Shown one piece after another: positions 1 through 9,023 of a stretch of 64,000 nt of DNA. Source of the stretch: Halotia wernerae (GTDB lineage Bacteria; Cyanobacteriota; Cyanobacteriia; Cyanobacteriales; Nostocaceae). The translations under genes and the position numbers were made by a program. How positions within the stretch are numbered: the first letter of the stretch is position 1; every line of letters begins with the position of its first letter. The notes beneath the pieces are model-generated. The model was not told the origin of the DNA, did not search any database, and was given only the letters and a program-made list of their open reading frames with translations. The stretch covers positions 310,001-374,000 of the forward strand of contig JAYGHB010000001.1 in the NCBI GenBank assembly GCA_034931985.1. The letters are read 5' to 3'.

Positions 1-844
1 GCTGCGCCGGATCAACCGTACGACCGACGGCGTCCTGGCGTTGCTGCAATCGGCGGGGACGGGCGCCCTGCGCCGCGTGCCGGCGACGCTCGTCGCGGGG
101 GCCGATGCGCGCACGGCCCCCTTGCTCGCCGCCTATAACCGCATGGCCGACGCGCTGGCCGAGCGCGAGAAGCTCCGCGCCGACATCGCCGAGCGCGGTC
201 AGGCGGCGGCGCTCGGCCGCCTCGCCGCGACGATGGCGCACGAGGTGCGCAATCCCCTGGGCGGGCTCGCCACGGCGGTCGCCACGCTACGGAAATTCGG
301 CGACGATCCGAAGGTCCGCGCGGACTCGCTCGAATTCGTGGCGCGCGGCATCGACACGATCGACGCGATCGTGTCACGGATCATGAATTTCCATCGTCCC
401 GAGGACGAACGCCGCCTGACCCGCGCCGACTTCGACGATTTGCGGCTGCTGCTGGCGCCCGCCTTGCGCAGTCGCGACTTGCGGCTGGATTGGCGCGTGG
501 ATATCCCCGATACGCTTGCGCTTGGCGCATCGGGCGTGCGTCAGGTTCTGCTCAATCTCCTGCTCAATGCGTGCGCCGCGTCGCCGCAGGGCGGCACCGT
601 CGCGTTCGCCGCACAGTCGCGCGACGGCAATCTCCATTGCGCCATCGTCGATCAAGGGCCCGGTATGGACGATAAGCGCATCGAACAATTGCTGGGCCAA
701 AACGCGTCGCCGCCGGGCGCCCCCCGTTTGGGCCTGGACGCCGTCGTCTCGTTGCTCGGCGATCTTGAAGGTGCGGCGCGTGTCGAACGTGGTACGACGG
801 GCGGAACGACCGTCGCCATCGCCATCCCGTTGCGAGAAGCCTAA
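1..844 (+). CDS. Sensor histidine kinase, C-terminal part (5' end outside window)
   Basis: The frame is open from base 2, so the gene starts upstream of the window. The visible part begins in a HAMP-like helical linker. It continues with an H-box (MAHEVRNPLGG, phosphorylatable His codon at 239-241), an N-box (LLNLLLNA) and a G1 box (DQGPGMD), ending in a short G2-like segment. This is a HisKA plus HATPase_c transmitter. It should autophosphorylate and pass phosphate to the NtrC-type regulator that begins on the next base after its stop. The sensor domain is not visible, so the signal is unknown. The ATP-binding domain is rather compact near its end, but the main boxes are present. Confidence 0.9.
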   Translation, partial: LRRINRTTDGVLALLQSAGTGALRRVPATLVAGADARTAPLLAAYNRMADALAEREKLRADIAERGQAAALGRLAATMAHEVRNPLGGLATAVATLRKFGDDPKVRADSLEFVARGIDTIDAIVSRIMNFHRPEDERRLTRADFDDLRLLLAPALRSRDLRLDWRVDIPDTLALGASGVRQVLLNLLLNACAASPQGGTVAFAAQSRDGNLHCAIVDQGPGMDDKRIEQLLGQNASPPGAPRLGLDAVVSLLGDLEGAARVERGTTGGTTVAIAIPLREA

Positions 845-2116
845 GTGACAGCATTGCGCATTCTGCTCGTCGAGGACGACCCGATATTGGGCCCTGCGTT
901 GCTTCAGCGCTTGGCGCTCGAAGGGTTCGAAGCGCAGCTCGCCCCCACGGGGGCGAGCGCCGTCGCCGCCGCGAGCGTGCGCGCGCCCGACATCGTGCTG
1001 AGCGATATCCGCTTACCCGATTTCGACGGCGAGGCGCTGTGGCGCAAGCTCGTCGCGGCGATCGGTCCCGTCCCGACTTGGTTCATGACCGCGCATGGCG
1101 ATATCGCGCAGGCCGTGCGGCTCGTGAAGGGCGGTGCGCGCGACTATCTGACCAAGCCCGTCGATGTCGACACGCTGATAGCGGCGCTGGGCAGCGCGCA
1201 GGTAGTTTCGCAGTCCGAAAGCCTGGGCACCGCCCCGGCGATCCGCACCGTAGAAGCGCAATTGCTGAAGGCAGCGCGCGTTGATTTGCCCGTCCTGCTG
1301 ACCGGCGAAACCGGATCGGGCAAGGAAGTCGCGGCGCGCTTTCTGCACGACGCGAGCGCGCGCGCCGCCGCACCCTTCGTGGCGATCAATTGCGCGGCGA
1401 TCGCGCGCGATCTCGCCGAAAGCCTGTTGTTCGGGCACGAGAAAGGCGCCTTCACCGGGGCGATCGCGCGCCGCCAGGGTGTCGCCGAGGAAGCGGCCGG
1501 CGGCACGCTGTTCCTGGACGAGATCGCGGAACTGCCGCTCGATCTTCAGGCGAAGCTCTTACGCCTCGTCGAAGCGCGCGCGTTCCGCCCGCTCGGCGCC
1601 AAGGCCGATCTTCCCTTCCGCGCGCGAATCGTCGCGGCCACGCATGCCAACCTTGCCGAACGCGTGCGGGCGGGCGCGTTCCGCGAAGATCTCTATTTCC
1701 GGCTGAACGTGATCGCCCTCGCCGTGCCGCCCTTGCGCGCGCGGACCGAGGATATCGCGGCGCTGGCGCGCGGATTCCTGCCCGCGGCACAGCGCAGGGA
1801 CTTCACGCCCGACGCGATCGAAGCGCTGCTCGCGCATGATTGGCCGGGCAATGTGCGCGAGCTGCGCAACCGCGTCGAGCGCGCGGCGGCGTTGGGCGAC
1901 GGCGACACGATCGGCGTTGACGATCTCTTCCCGGAAACGACGCTCGATTTCGCGGCACCGCGCGGGGATATGCCGGGCTCGCTCGACGACGCCGCGAACG
2001 CCGCCATCAAGGACCGCGTGCGCGACGCGCTGGCGAAAACGGGCGGCAACCGCAGCGAAGCCGCCCGCCTGCTCGGCGTCTCGCGGACGACGATCTGGAA
2101 ATACGCGCGGCCCTAG
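845..2116 (+). CDS. Sigma54-dependent response regulator, NtrC family
   Basis: A 423-residue protein with a GTG start placed directly after the kinase stop. The receiver domain (about residues 4-115) carries the acidic pair E10/D11, phosphoacceptor D54 in LSDIRLPD and the conserved Lys in LTKPVD. The central AAA+ domain has Walker A (GETGSGKE), the sigma54-contacting GAFTGA loop and Walker B (GGTLFLDEIAELP). The C-terminus is a Fis-type helix-turn-helix (NRSEAARLLGVSRTTIWK). All three modules look intact, so it should activate sigma54 promoters when phosphorylated by its partner kinase. Its targets cannot be read from the window. Confidence 0.95.
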   Translation: MTALRILLVEDDPILGPALLQRLALEGFEAQLAPTGASAVAAASVRAPDIVLSDIRLPDFDGEALWRKLVAAIGPVPTWFMTAHGDIAQAVRLVKGGARDYLTKPVDVDTLIAALGSAQVVSQSESLGTAPAIRTVEAQLLKAARVDLPVLLTGETGSGKEVAARFLHDASARAAAPFVAINCAAIARDLAESLLFGHEKGAFTGAIARRQGVAEEAAGGTLFLDEIAELPLDLQAKLLRLVEARAFRPLGAKADLPFRARIVAATHANLAERVRAGAFREDLYFRLNVIALAVPPLRARTEDIAALARGFLPAAQRRDFTPDAIEALLAHDWPGNVRELRNRVERAAALGDGDTIGVDDLFPETTLDFAAPRGDMPGSLDDAANAAIKDRVRDALAKTGGNRSEAARLLGVSRTTIWKYARP

Positions 2117-2131
2117 AATGCGGGCGGCACC

Positions 2132-3079
2132 CTAAGCCAGCGCATGATGGCACGCGACCGAGTGACCGTCCGTCGCCGCGTGCGATAGCGGTTCGGCTTG
2201 CGCGCAAATCGCACTCGCATACGGGCAGCGGCGATGGAAGCGGCAGCCCGGCGGCGGGTCGGCGGGATCGGGGATCTCGCCTTGCAGCACGATGCGCGGC
2301 CGGATCGGTGCCGTCGATCCCGGCGGGCGCGGAATGGCGGAGAGCAGCGCCTGCGTATAAGGATGGCGCGGGGCGGCGAAAATCCGCTCGGTCGGTCCGA
2401 TCTCGACGATCCGACCCAAATACATCACCGCCACGCGGTCGCAGACATGGCGCACGACCGAGAGATCGTGACTGACGAACAGCATCGACAGGCCGAGCCG
2501 CGCACGCAGATCGACGATCAGATTGATGATCTGCGATTGGATCGAAACGTCGAGTGCCGAAACCGGCTCGTCCGCCACGATCAGCTTGGGCGACAGCGCC
2601 AGTGCGCGCGCGATGGCGATGCGCTGACGCTGGCCGCCGGAAAACTCATGCGGGAAACGTGTTGCCGCTTCCGCTCCCAGCCCGACGAGGTCGAGCAATT
2701 CGCCGACGCGCGCGCGTCCGCCGCCGATCCCGTGCACCGCTAGCGGCTCGCCGACGATCGTGCCGATCTTGTGGCGCGGATTGAGCGAGCCGAACGGATC
2801 CTGGAAGATCATTTGCATGCCGCGCCGGAACGGCTTCAACGCGCGCGGGCCCAGCTTGGCGATGTCCGTTCCTTCGAAACGGATCGCGCCGGCATCGGGG
2901 GCCAGCAATCGCATCGCCGTACGGCCCAGCGTCGTCTTGCCGCAACCGGACTCGCCGACGATGCCGAGCACTTCGCCCGACGCGAGCGTGAACGAAACGC
3001 CGTCCACCGCCCGCACGCGCCGGCCGCGCCGGTCGAGATAGGTTTTCACCAGACCGTCGACTTCCAGAAGCGCGCTCAT
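2132..3079 (-). CDS. Dipeptide/oligopeptide ABC transporter ATP-binding protein (DppF/OppF type)
   Basis: A 315-residue cytoplasmic ATPase. It has Walker A (GESGCGKTT), Q-loop region (IFQDPFGSLNP), signature FSGGQRQR, Walker B (LIVADEPVSALD) and the H-loop (SHD). The C-terminal extension is the Opp/Dpp type with HPYTQALL and a cysteine-containing tail (CRFHRRCPYA). A longer open frame runs upstream, but the ATG at 3079 overlaps the stop of the preceding ATPase gene (ATGA), which fixes the start. With the next gene it forms the heterodimeric motor of the importer encoded at 5238-8580. The likely cargo is a murein-derived or other short peptide, inferred from AnmK in the same operon. Confidence 0.93.
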   Translation of the reverse strand: MSALLEVDGLVKTYLDRRGRRVRAVDGVSFTLASGEVLGIVGESGCGKTTLGRTAMRLLAPDAGAIRFEGTDIAKLGPRALKPFRRGMQMIFQDPFGSLNPRHKIGTIVGEPLAVHGIGGGRARVGELLDLVGLGAEAATRFPHEFSGGQRQRIAIARALALSPKLIVADEPVSALDVSIQSQIINLIVDLRARLGLSMLFVSHDLSVVRHVCDRVAVMYLGRIVEIGPTERIFAAPRHPYTQALLSAIPRPPGSTAPIRPRIVLQGEIPDPADPPPGCRFHRRCPYASAICAQAEPLSHAATDGHSVACHHALA

Positions 3080-4032
3080 GGGGCCGGGTTCCAGCACGCC
3101 ACACCATGTTCGCCCGCGCGTACCAATTGCGGCCGTTCGCCGGAACAGCGTGCGAGCGGTGCCGCACAGCGTTCGGCGAAAGTGCAGCCGGACCCGCGCC
3201 GCCCCGGGGCGGGCACGTTGCCGGGGATCGCGGGCAAGCGCTTGCCCGGCGGATTGGCGGCGGGGATCGTTTCGAGCAGCGCCTTGGTGTAGCGATGGCG
3301 CGGCCGCCCGAAAACCTCGGCGGTCGGTCCGTGTTCGACGATCCGGCCCGCATACATGACCGCGACGCGCGCGCAAGTCTCGCCCACCACGCCGAGATCG
3401 TGGGTGATGAGCAAACAAGCGAGCCCGAATTCCCGCCGCAGTCGCTCGATCAACGCCAGGATCTGCGCCTGCACGGTCACGTCGAGCGCGGTCGTCGGCT
3501 CGTCGGCGATCAATAGTTTCGGTTCGCACGCCAGCGCCATCGCGATCATCGCGCGCTGGCGCTGCCCGCCCGACAATTGATGCGGATAGCGTTCGAGCTG
3601 CGCGCGTGCGGCCGGAATGCCGACCAGATCGAGAAGTTCGGCCGCGCGCGACGCGGCCGCGCGCGCGCTCATCGAACGATGGATCGCCAGCGCCTCGCCG
3701 ATCTGATCGCCGATCGTGAAGACGGGATTGAGCGAGGTCATCGGCTCCTGGAAGATCATCGCGATCTCCCCGCCGCGTACGCCGCGTATTTCCGCTTCGG
3801 AAAGTTTCAGCAGATCGCGCCCGCCGAATTCGATCCGCCCGCCGGTGATCGCCAGCGGCGGCGACGCGATCAATCGCAGGATCGACAAGGCGGTGACGCT
3901 TTTGCCGCAGCCGGACTCGCCGACCAAGCCGAAGGCCTCGCCCGGCATGATGTCGAACGACAAATCCTCGACGAGCTTCACGCTGCCCAGCGCGATCGTC
4001 AGGCCATCGACCCGCAGAACCGGATCGGTCAT
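3076..4032 (-). CDS. Dipeptide/oligopeptide ABC transporter ATP-binding protein (DppD/OppD type)
   Basis: A 318-residue ATPase with Walker A (GESGCGKSV), signature LSGGQRQR, Walker B (LLIADEPTTALD) and the Opp/Dpp C-terminal domain (RYTKALLETIP). Near the end is a cysteine cluster (GCTFAERC, then a third Cys seven residues on), where DppD-type proteins can carry an iron-sulfur cluster. Start and stop codons overlap anmK upstream and the DppF-type gene downstream by four bases each, so the three are translationally linked. It is the partner NBD of the DppF-type subunit. The separate operon that encodes the receptor and permeases is divergent. Confidence 0.94.
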   Translation of the reverse strand: MTDPVLRVDGLTIALGSVKLVEDLSFDIMPGEAFGLVGESGCGKSVTALSILRLIASPPLAITGGRIEFGGRDLLKLSEAEIRGVRGGEIAMIFQEPMTSLNPVFTIGDQIGEALAIHRSMSARAAASRAAELLDLVGIPAARAQLERYPHQLSGGQRQRAMIAMALACEPKLLIADEPTTALDVTVQAQILALIERLRREFGLACLLITHDLGVVGETCARVAVMYAGRIVEHGPTAEVFGRPRHRYTKALLETIPAANPPGKRLPAIPGNVPAPGRRGSGCTFAERCAAPLARCSGERPQLVRAGEHGVACWNPAP

Positions 4033-5126
4033 GCGGCTTTGGCGAGCGATCCGCCGGTCATCGGATGCGGGACACCCGTCGTCGTGGGCAGGCTGAGCGA
4101 CAGGCCGCGCAGCGAACGCACGGCCAGGAAGCCGAACAACTCGGCTTCAAGATAATCGCCGTTCCACCCGACCGCCTCGACCGGTTCGACCGGCACGCCC
4201 AAGCGGCGTGCGAGCCCATCCATGAAGAAGCGGTTGAGACGCCCGCCCCCGGTCACCAGCCAGCGCGACGGCTTGGCGGGCACGTGATCGATCGCGGCGG
4301 CGGTCGCTTCGACCGTGAAGGCCGCCAGCGTCGCGGCGCCGTCCGCGTCGCCCAGCAGATCGACGATCTTCGCGCGCGCGTGGAAATCGTTGCGGTCGAG
4401 CGATTTTGGCGGTTTCGCCGCGAAGAACGGGTTCGACATCAACTCGGCGAGCACGCGCGTATCGACCTTGCCGGAGGCGGCGAGCTTTCCGCCCTCGTCG
4501 AACGGCATGTTGCGCCGGCGGCGGACGAAATCGTCGAGCAGCGCCGAGGCGGGGCCGGTGTCGAACGCGATCGTCGCGTCGCGATCGATATAGGTGACGT
4601 TGCCCACCCCGCCGAGATTGAGGACCATCAGCGGCTTGGCGAGCGGTTCGGCCAAAGCGCGATGATAAAGGGGGGCGAAGGGCGCGCCCTCGCCGCCCGC
4701 CGCCACATCGGCATGGCGGAATCGCGTGATCACGTCGCGCCCCAACGCTTTGGCCGCGCGGGCACCGTCGGCCAGCTGGCGTGTGAAGCGCTTTTCCGGC
4801 CGATGCCACACGGTCTGCCCGTGCATACCGACGATATCGACGGTCGCGAAATCGACGTTGTTCTCGGCCAAGAAATGCTTGATCGCCGCGACATGCGCGT
4901 CGGTCGTGCGCGCCTCGAGCTCGGTCAGCGGATCGGTTTCCGCGCGCGCCGGATCGGCGAGGAAATCCAGCAATTCCGCGCGCAGTTCCGCCGGATAAGG
5001 ATAGGAACCGCCCTTGCCGCTGCGTTCCACGCGCGTCCCATCGCTGCGCAGAAGCGCCACGTCGATCCCGTCCATCGACGTGCCGCTGATCGCCCCGATC
5101 GCGGTTAGGAACTCGCCTGCCGGCAT
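4029..5126 (-). CDS. anmK: Anhydro-N-acetylmuramic acid kinase
   Basis: A 365-residue kinase of the ASKHA fold. AnmK hydrolyses the 1,6-anhydro ring of anhydroMurNAc and phosphorylates it to MurNAc-6-phosphate, an early cytoplasmic step of peptidoglycan recycling. The N-terminal GTSMDGID phosphate loop is diagnostic, and FDTGPASALLDD and VTGGGRLN further support the family. The frame is open far upstream, but the ATG at 5126 is preceded by AGGGGG five bases before it and gives the usual AnmK length. The gene leads the anmK-dppD-dppF operon, and MurQ, which consumes MurNAc-6-phosphate, lies about 5 kb away at 9769-10659. Confidence 0.95.
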   Translation of the reverse strand: MPAGEFLTAIGAISGTSMDGIDVALLRSDGTRVERSGKGGSYPYPAELRAELLDFLADPARAETDPLTELEARTTDAHVAAIKHFLAENNVDFATVDIVGMHGQTVWHRPEKRFTRQLADGARAAKALGRDVITRFRHADVAAGGEGAPFAPLYHRALAEPLAKPLMVLNLGGVGNVTYIDRDATIAFDTGPASALLDDFVRRRRNMPFDEGGKLAASGKVDTRVLAELMSNPFFAAKPPKSLDRNDFHARAKIVDLLGDADGAATLAAFTVEATAAAIDHVPAKPSRWLVTGGGRLNRFFMDGLARRLGVPVEPVEAVGWNGDYLEAELFGFLAVRSLRGLSLSLPTTTGVPHPMTGGSLAKAA

Positions 5127-5237
5127 CCGATCCCCCTGCAAAGTGGATTGCAATTGGTATTGTAGAGGACTATACATCCGGATACTCACCTTATGCAATC
5201 GGCACGCGGGAAGCTGCGGCCACGACGGGGGGCATCC
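5127..5237 (+). promoter_or_regulatory. Divergent promoter region anmK / dppA with TGGTATTGT motif
   Basis: This 111-bp region separates anmK (minus) from the peptide-binding protein gene (plus). It is more AT-rich than the coding DNA around it. TTGGTATTGTA at 5154-5164 is followed by a CTATACA segment at 5170-5176. The nine-base core TGGTATTGT recurs on the minus strand in the murQ promoter (10711-10719), with a TGGTATTAT variant at 10678-10686. TGGTAT resembles a half-site bound by NagR/YvoA-type GntR proteins. I infer control by the GntR regulator at 9020-9772. Confidence 0.5.
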
Positions 5238-6740
5238 ATGCGCAAGAACTGGATTAGCGCGCTCGCTTTGGCGGGTGCGATGGCGTTCGCGAACGGCGCG
5301 TCCGCGCAGACGATCGAATTGGCGGTCGACGGCTCGCCCGCGGGTCTCGATCCGCATATCGTCACCGCGTTCAACTCGGTGCAGGTCGTCAGCGGCACGA
5401 TCTACGAATCGCTGACCACGATCGACAAGGACCTGCGCACGGTGCCGGGTCTCGCCGAATCCTGGCAGATCTCGGCCGACAATCTGACCTACACGTTCCG
5501 TCTGCGTAGCGGCGTCACGTTCCACGACGGCAAGCCGGCCGAAGCCGCCGACGTGGTGGCGAGCCTCAAGCGCGTGATGTCGGCGACGATCGCCTCGCCG
5601 CTCGCTTCGCGTCTGGTGTCGGTCGCCGATGCGACGGCGCCGGATGCGCGCACGGTCGTCGTGACGCTGAAGGAACCGACCGCGCCGTTGCTGACGGCGC
5701 TGGCCTCCATCGCCGTCGTGCCGCGCGGCTTCGAAGCCGACAAGGACGGCTTGCAGCGCGCGCCGATGGGTACGGGTCCGTTCAAGTTCAAGGAATGGCA
5801 GCCCAACGGTTTCATCGCGCTGGAGAAGAACGCGGGCTATTGGGACAAGGCCAAACCGCGCGTCGACGGCGTGAAGTTCAACATCGTGCCGGAATCGGCG
5901 ACGCGCCAAGTGGGGCTGACCAGCGGCCAGTACCAGATCCTGCCGAATATCGACGCGGCGACGGCGTTGCAGTTGCGCGGCCGCCCGAACGTGCGCTTGG
6001 TCGACACGCTCGAACTCGCCTACACGCTGATCGGCATGAACGTGTCGAAGCCGCCCTTCGACAATCCCAAGGTGCGCGAAGCGCTCAACTACGCGCTCAA
6101 CCGCCAGGAAATCGTGCAGGCCGCATTGTTCGGCGCCGGCGTGCCCGGCGGTTCGCTGTCGCCCGCCCTGAAGGATTGGGCCGTCGACGTCGCGAGCTTC
6201 CCGTGCTTCCGCCACGATCCCGCCAAGGCCCAGGCCTTGCTGCGCGAAGCGGGCATCACGGCGCCGATCGCGATCACGCTGCTGGTGCTGCCGCGCCAGG
6301 ACATCCGCGACATCGCGCAGGTCGTGCAGCAGCAGTTGAATCGTGCCGGCTTCCGCGTCGAGCTGCGCATTCCGGAAATCGGCCAATTCGTCCAGGATTG
6401 GCGCAACTCGAATTTCGACGCTTTCGCGTCGACCAATGCGGGTTCGACCGATCCGGACGACTATTACTACCGGACCTTCCGCACGGGCGGCTCGACCAAC
6501 GTGTTCAAGTATTCCAATCCGGAACTGGACGCGCTGCTCGATTCCGGTCGCCGCGAAACGGCGATGCCCGCGCGCAAGGCGGCGTATGACCGCGCCCAGG
6601 CGATCCTCGCCTGCCAAGGCCCGGCCGCGACGCTGACCTACGGCCAGCTCTACACGGCGACGCGCAACAACGTGCAAGGCTTCGACATCATCGCGAACCG
6701 TTCGCTGATGAGCCTGTCGAACGTCGTGCTCGGCCGTTGA
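5238..6740 (+). CDS. Dipeptide/oligopeptide ABC transporter substrate-binding protein (family 5)
   Basis: A 500-residue periplasmic receptor of the SBP_bac_5 family. The ATG at 5238 is chosen because it begins a proper Sec signal peptide (MRKNW, hydrophobic core, cleavage after ASA, mature start at QTIEL). The in-frame start at 5193 would add an arginine-rich leader in front of it. Family features include LDPHIVTAFNS near the mature N-terminus, a TGPFKFKEW segment and a C-terminal YGQLYTATRNNVQGF region. It delivers peptide to the permeases encoded downstream. A strong terminator hairpin lies between it and those permeases, as expected for a receptor made in excess. Murein-peptide specificity is inference from anmK and murQ. 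Confidence 0.92.
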   Translation: MRKNWISALALAGAMAFANGASAQTIELAVDGSPAGLDPHIVTAFNSVQVVSGTIYESLTTIDKDLRTVPGLAESWQISADNLTYTFRLRSGVTFHDGKPAEAADVVASLKRVMSATIASPLASRLVSVADATAPDARTVVVTLKEPTAPLLTALASIAVVPRGFEADKDGLQRAPMGTGPFKFKEWQPNGFIALEKNAGYWDKAKPRVDGVKFNIVPESATRQVGLTSGQYQILPNIDAATALQLRGRPNVRLVDTLELAYTLIGMNVSKPPFDNPKVREALNYALNRQEIVQAALFGAGVPGGSLSPALKDWAVDVASFPCFRHDPAKAQALLREAGITAPIAITLLVLPRQDIRDIAQVVQQQLNRAGFRVELRIPEIGQFVQDWRNSNFDAFASTNAGSTDPDDYYYRTFRTGGSTNVFKYSNPELDALLDSGRRETAMPARKAAYDRAQAILACQGPAATLTYGQLYTATRNNVQGFDIIANRSLMSLSNVVLGR

Positions 6741-6746
6741 CGGCAT

Positions 6747-6793
6747 AAGGGGCGGGCGTCCGCGCGTATCGCGGCCCCGCCCCTTTTCTTTTC
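6747..6793 (+). terminator. Intergenic terminator/attenuator hairpin after the receptor gene
   Basis: The perfect 10-bp arms AAGGGGCGGG (6747-6756) and CCCGCCCCTT (6776-6785) are followed by a T-rich tail TTCTTTTC. A smaller CCGCG/CGCGG hairpin sits in the loop. The structure starts seven bases after the receptor stop and ends just before the permease gene. It probably terminates most receptor transcripts and lets a fraction read through to the permeases. Confidence 0.8.
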
Positions 6794-6799
6794 CCCCGC

Positions 6800-7762
6800 A
6801 TGTCGCGGAATTTCCTCGTCACCCGCATCGTCGATCTCGCGATCGTTCTGATCGGCGTGTCGATGCTCACGTTTCTGATGATCCGCCTCGTCCCCGGCGA
6901 CGCCGTGGCGATCATGCTCGGCGCTAATGCCGAGGTGACCGTTGAACGAATGAATGAACTGCGCGCACGTCTCGGCCTCGATCAGCCGATCCCCGTGCAA
7001 TACGCCCAATGGCTCGCCAACGCGCTGCGCGGCGATTTCGGCAATTCGCTGTGGACCGGCAAACCGGTCGTCCAGGAAATCGCGGTCCATCTGCCGCCCA
7101 CGCTGCAGCTCGCGGGATTGAGCCTGCTACTCGGCGCGGGCCTTGCCGTGCCGCTGGGTGTGGCGATGGCGCGCTTGCGCGGCGGCTGGCGCGAAACCGC
7201 CCTCCAGATCGCCTCGGTCGTCGGCTTGACCGTGCCGTCCTTCTGGCTCGGCATCATGATGATCTTGGCGCTGACGAGTTTCGCGCCGGAACTTCAATTG
7301 CTCGGCTACGTGCCGTTCACGGACGATCCGGCGGGCAATATCGCGCGCTTGCTGTTGCCCGCGATCGCGCTGGCCTTGCCCATCCTCGCCAATCTCGCGC
7401 GCCTCGTGCGCTCGGCCATGCTCGACGCGCTGGCGCAGGATTACGTGCGCACCGCGCGCGCCAAGGGCGTGTCGGAGCGTTCGGTTCTGTTCAAACACGC
7501 GCTGCGCAATGCGCTGATCCCGTTCGTCACCAGCGTGGGCATCATGACCGGCTATCTGCTGGGGGGCGCGATCGTGGTCGAACAGGTCTTCGCGATCCCC
7601 GGTCTCGGCCGTCTGATCCTCGGCGCGATCTCCGAACGCAATTATCCGCTGCTGCAAACGGCGATCCTGCTGGTGACGTCCGGCTTCGTGCTGGTCAATT
7701 TCGCCGTCGATCTGCTCTACGCGGTCATCGATCCGCGCGTGCGGCTGGAAGCGGATCAATGA
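6800..7762 (+). CDS. Dipeptide ABC transporter permease (DppB type)
   Basis: A 320-residue inner-membrane permease. The N-terminal helix (IVDLAIVLIGVSMLTFLMIRLVPGD) is typical of DppB/OppB. The EAA coupling motif is present (RTARAKGVSERSVLFKHALRN), as is the terminal IDPRVRLE signature. About six membrane helices are visible. The start lacks an obvious Shine-Dalgarno sequence, because the terminator tail of the preceding receptor gene runs right up to it. Its stop overlaps the next permease start (ATGA). It should form the heterodimeric channel with that protein and use the DppD/DppF-type ATPases encoded divergently. Confidence 0.93.
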   Translation: MSRNFLVTRIVDLAIVLIGVSMLTFLMIRLVPGDAVAIMLGANAEVTVERMNELRARLGLDQPIPVQYAQWLANALRGDFGNSLWTGKPVVQEIAVHLPPTLQLAGLSLLLGAGLAVPLGVAMARLRGGWRETALQIASVVGLTVPSFWLGIMMILALTSFAPELQLLGYVPFTDDPAGNIARLLLPAIALALPILANLARLVRSAMLDALAQDYVRTARAKGVSERSVLFKHALRNALIPFVTSVGIMTGYLLGGAIVVEQVFAIPGLGRLILGAISERNYPLLQTAILLVTSGFVLVNFAVDLLYAVIDPRVRLEADQ

Positions 7763-8580
7763 CCGCGCGACGCAACAAACTCGTGACATTCGCGGGCGGG
7801 CTGACCGCGCTGCTGATCGCCGGCGCCGTGCTCGCGCCGCTGATCGCGCCCTACGATCCGCTGGCGCAGAACGTGATCCAACGCCTGAAAGGGCCGAACG
7901 CTTTGCATTGGCTCGGCACCGATCAGTTCGGCCGCGACACGTTTTCGCGAATCCTTTTCGGCATGCGCGCCTCGCTGGCGATTTCGGGCGGCGCCGTCGG
8001 CGCGGCGCTGATCGTCGGCGGCGCCATCGGTCTTGCCGCCGCCTTCTATCGCGGCTGGATCGAGCGCGTGTTGATGCGCGCGATGGACGTGCTGTTCGCC
8101 TTTCCGGTGATCCTGCTCGCCATCGCGATCATCGCCATTCTGGGGCCGGGCGCCGTCACCACCGCGATCGCCATCGCCGTGGTCTACACGCCGATCTTCG
8201 CGCGGCTGTTGCGCGGGCCCGCCTTGTCGATCGTCGAAAGCGACTACGTGCTGGCCGCGCGTTCGATCGGCGCTTCGGATATCCGCATCGCGCTGCTGCA
8301 TGTGCTGCCCAACCTCGCCAGCATCGTGCTGGTGCAGACGAGCCTTCTGCTCTCGGCCGCGATCCTGGTCGAAGCGTCGCTCTCCTTCCTCGGCCTCGGC
8401 ACGCAGCCGCCGGCGCCCTCGCTCGGCACGATGCTGTCGGAAGGGCGGAACTTCCTGATGCTGTCGGCGTGGAACTCGGTTTTCGCCGGGCTCGGCATTC
8501 TGATCCTGTCCTTCGCGCTGAACCTCCTGGGCGACGCGTTGCGCGACGCGCTCGACCCGCGATTGCGGCGCGCGGCGTGA
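7759..8580 (+). CDS. Dipeptide ABC transporter permease (DppC type)
   Basis: A 273-residue permease beginning at the ATG that overlaps the dppB-type stop by four bases. It has the DppC hallmarks: an N-terminal helix followed by LIAPYDPLAQN, the motif HWLGTDQFGRDTFSR, an EAA loop (AARSIGASDIRIALLHVLPN) and a C-terminal ALDPRLRRA. It pairs with the DppB-type protein to form the transmembrane pore of the peptide importer. The gene is followed with a GTGA overlap by a small acetyltransferase gene, so the two are translated from one mRNA. Confidence 0.94.
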   Translation: MTARRNKLVTFAGGLTALLIAGAVLAPLIAPYDPLAQNVIQRLKGPNALHWLGTDQFGRDTFSRILFGMRASLAISGGAVGAALIVGGAIGLAAAFYRGWIERVLMRAMDVLFAFPVILLAIAIIAILGPGAVTTAIAIAVVYTPIFARLLRGPALSIVESDYVLAARSIGASDIRIALLHVLPNLASIVLVQTSLLLSAAILVEASLSFLGLGTQPPAPSLGTMLSEGRNFLMLSAWNSVFAGLGILILSFALNLLGDALRDALDPRLRRAA

Positions 8581-9023
8581 AGATCCGGCAAGCGACGCAA
8601 GCGGATTTTCCGGCCCTCGCCGAGATCGTCGCCAAGGGCTATCGCGACGCGTTCGGCGCGATCCTGTCGCCAGCCGCCCTCGCCGAACGCACGCAAGCGC
8701 ATTTCGCGCGACGTTTCGCGGCCGAAACCGTACCACCGGCTCTCGCCGAGGATGAAACGGGAAGGCCGATCGGCTTCCATCTGACCCATGGCGGCACGCT
8801 GCATATGCTGTTCGTAGATACTTCCGTTCAGGCGCGTGGCGCGGGAACCGTCTTGCTCGCCGACGCCGAACGGCGTGGCGCCGTTCGCCTCGAATGTTTC
8901 CGCGACAACCTGGCCGCGCGCGAATTCTACGAAAAGCGCGGCTGGGTCCATGCGCGCGACTACACGCGCGAATTCGTCGGCGACATCTACGCCTTCGTCG
9001 AATACGTCAAACCCGCAAGTTAG
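8577..9023 (+). CDS. GNAT family N-acetyltransferase
   Basis: A 148-residue protein starting at a GTG that overlaps the permease stop (GTGA). The acetyl-CoA pyrophosphate loop is present (VDTSVQARGAGTVLL, Q/RxxGxG type). The later NLAAREFYEKRGW segment is typical of motif B in small GNAT enzymes. The acceptor is unknown. Because it is the last gene of the peptide-importer operon, it could acetylate imported peptides, amino acids or amino sugars, but that is inference. It converges on the GntR gene, with the two stop codons sharing the tetranucleotide TTAG. Confidence 0.88.
   Translation: MKIRQATQADFPALAEIVAKGYRDAFGAILSPAALAERTQAHFARRFAAETVPPALAEDETGRPIGFHLTHGGTLHMLFVDTSVQARGAGTVLLADAERRGAVRLECFRDNLAAREFYEKRGWVHARDYTREFVGDIYAFVEYVKPAS

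Noticed and set aside
5127..6746. Open frame of 905 codons on the minus strand (4029-6746) extending anmK upstream across dppA
   Set aside because: It is antisense to the clear peptide-binding protein gene, is rich in Arg/His/Gln as GC shadows are, and the true AnmK start at 5126 has its own ribosome site.
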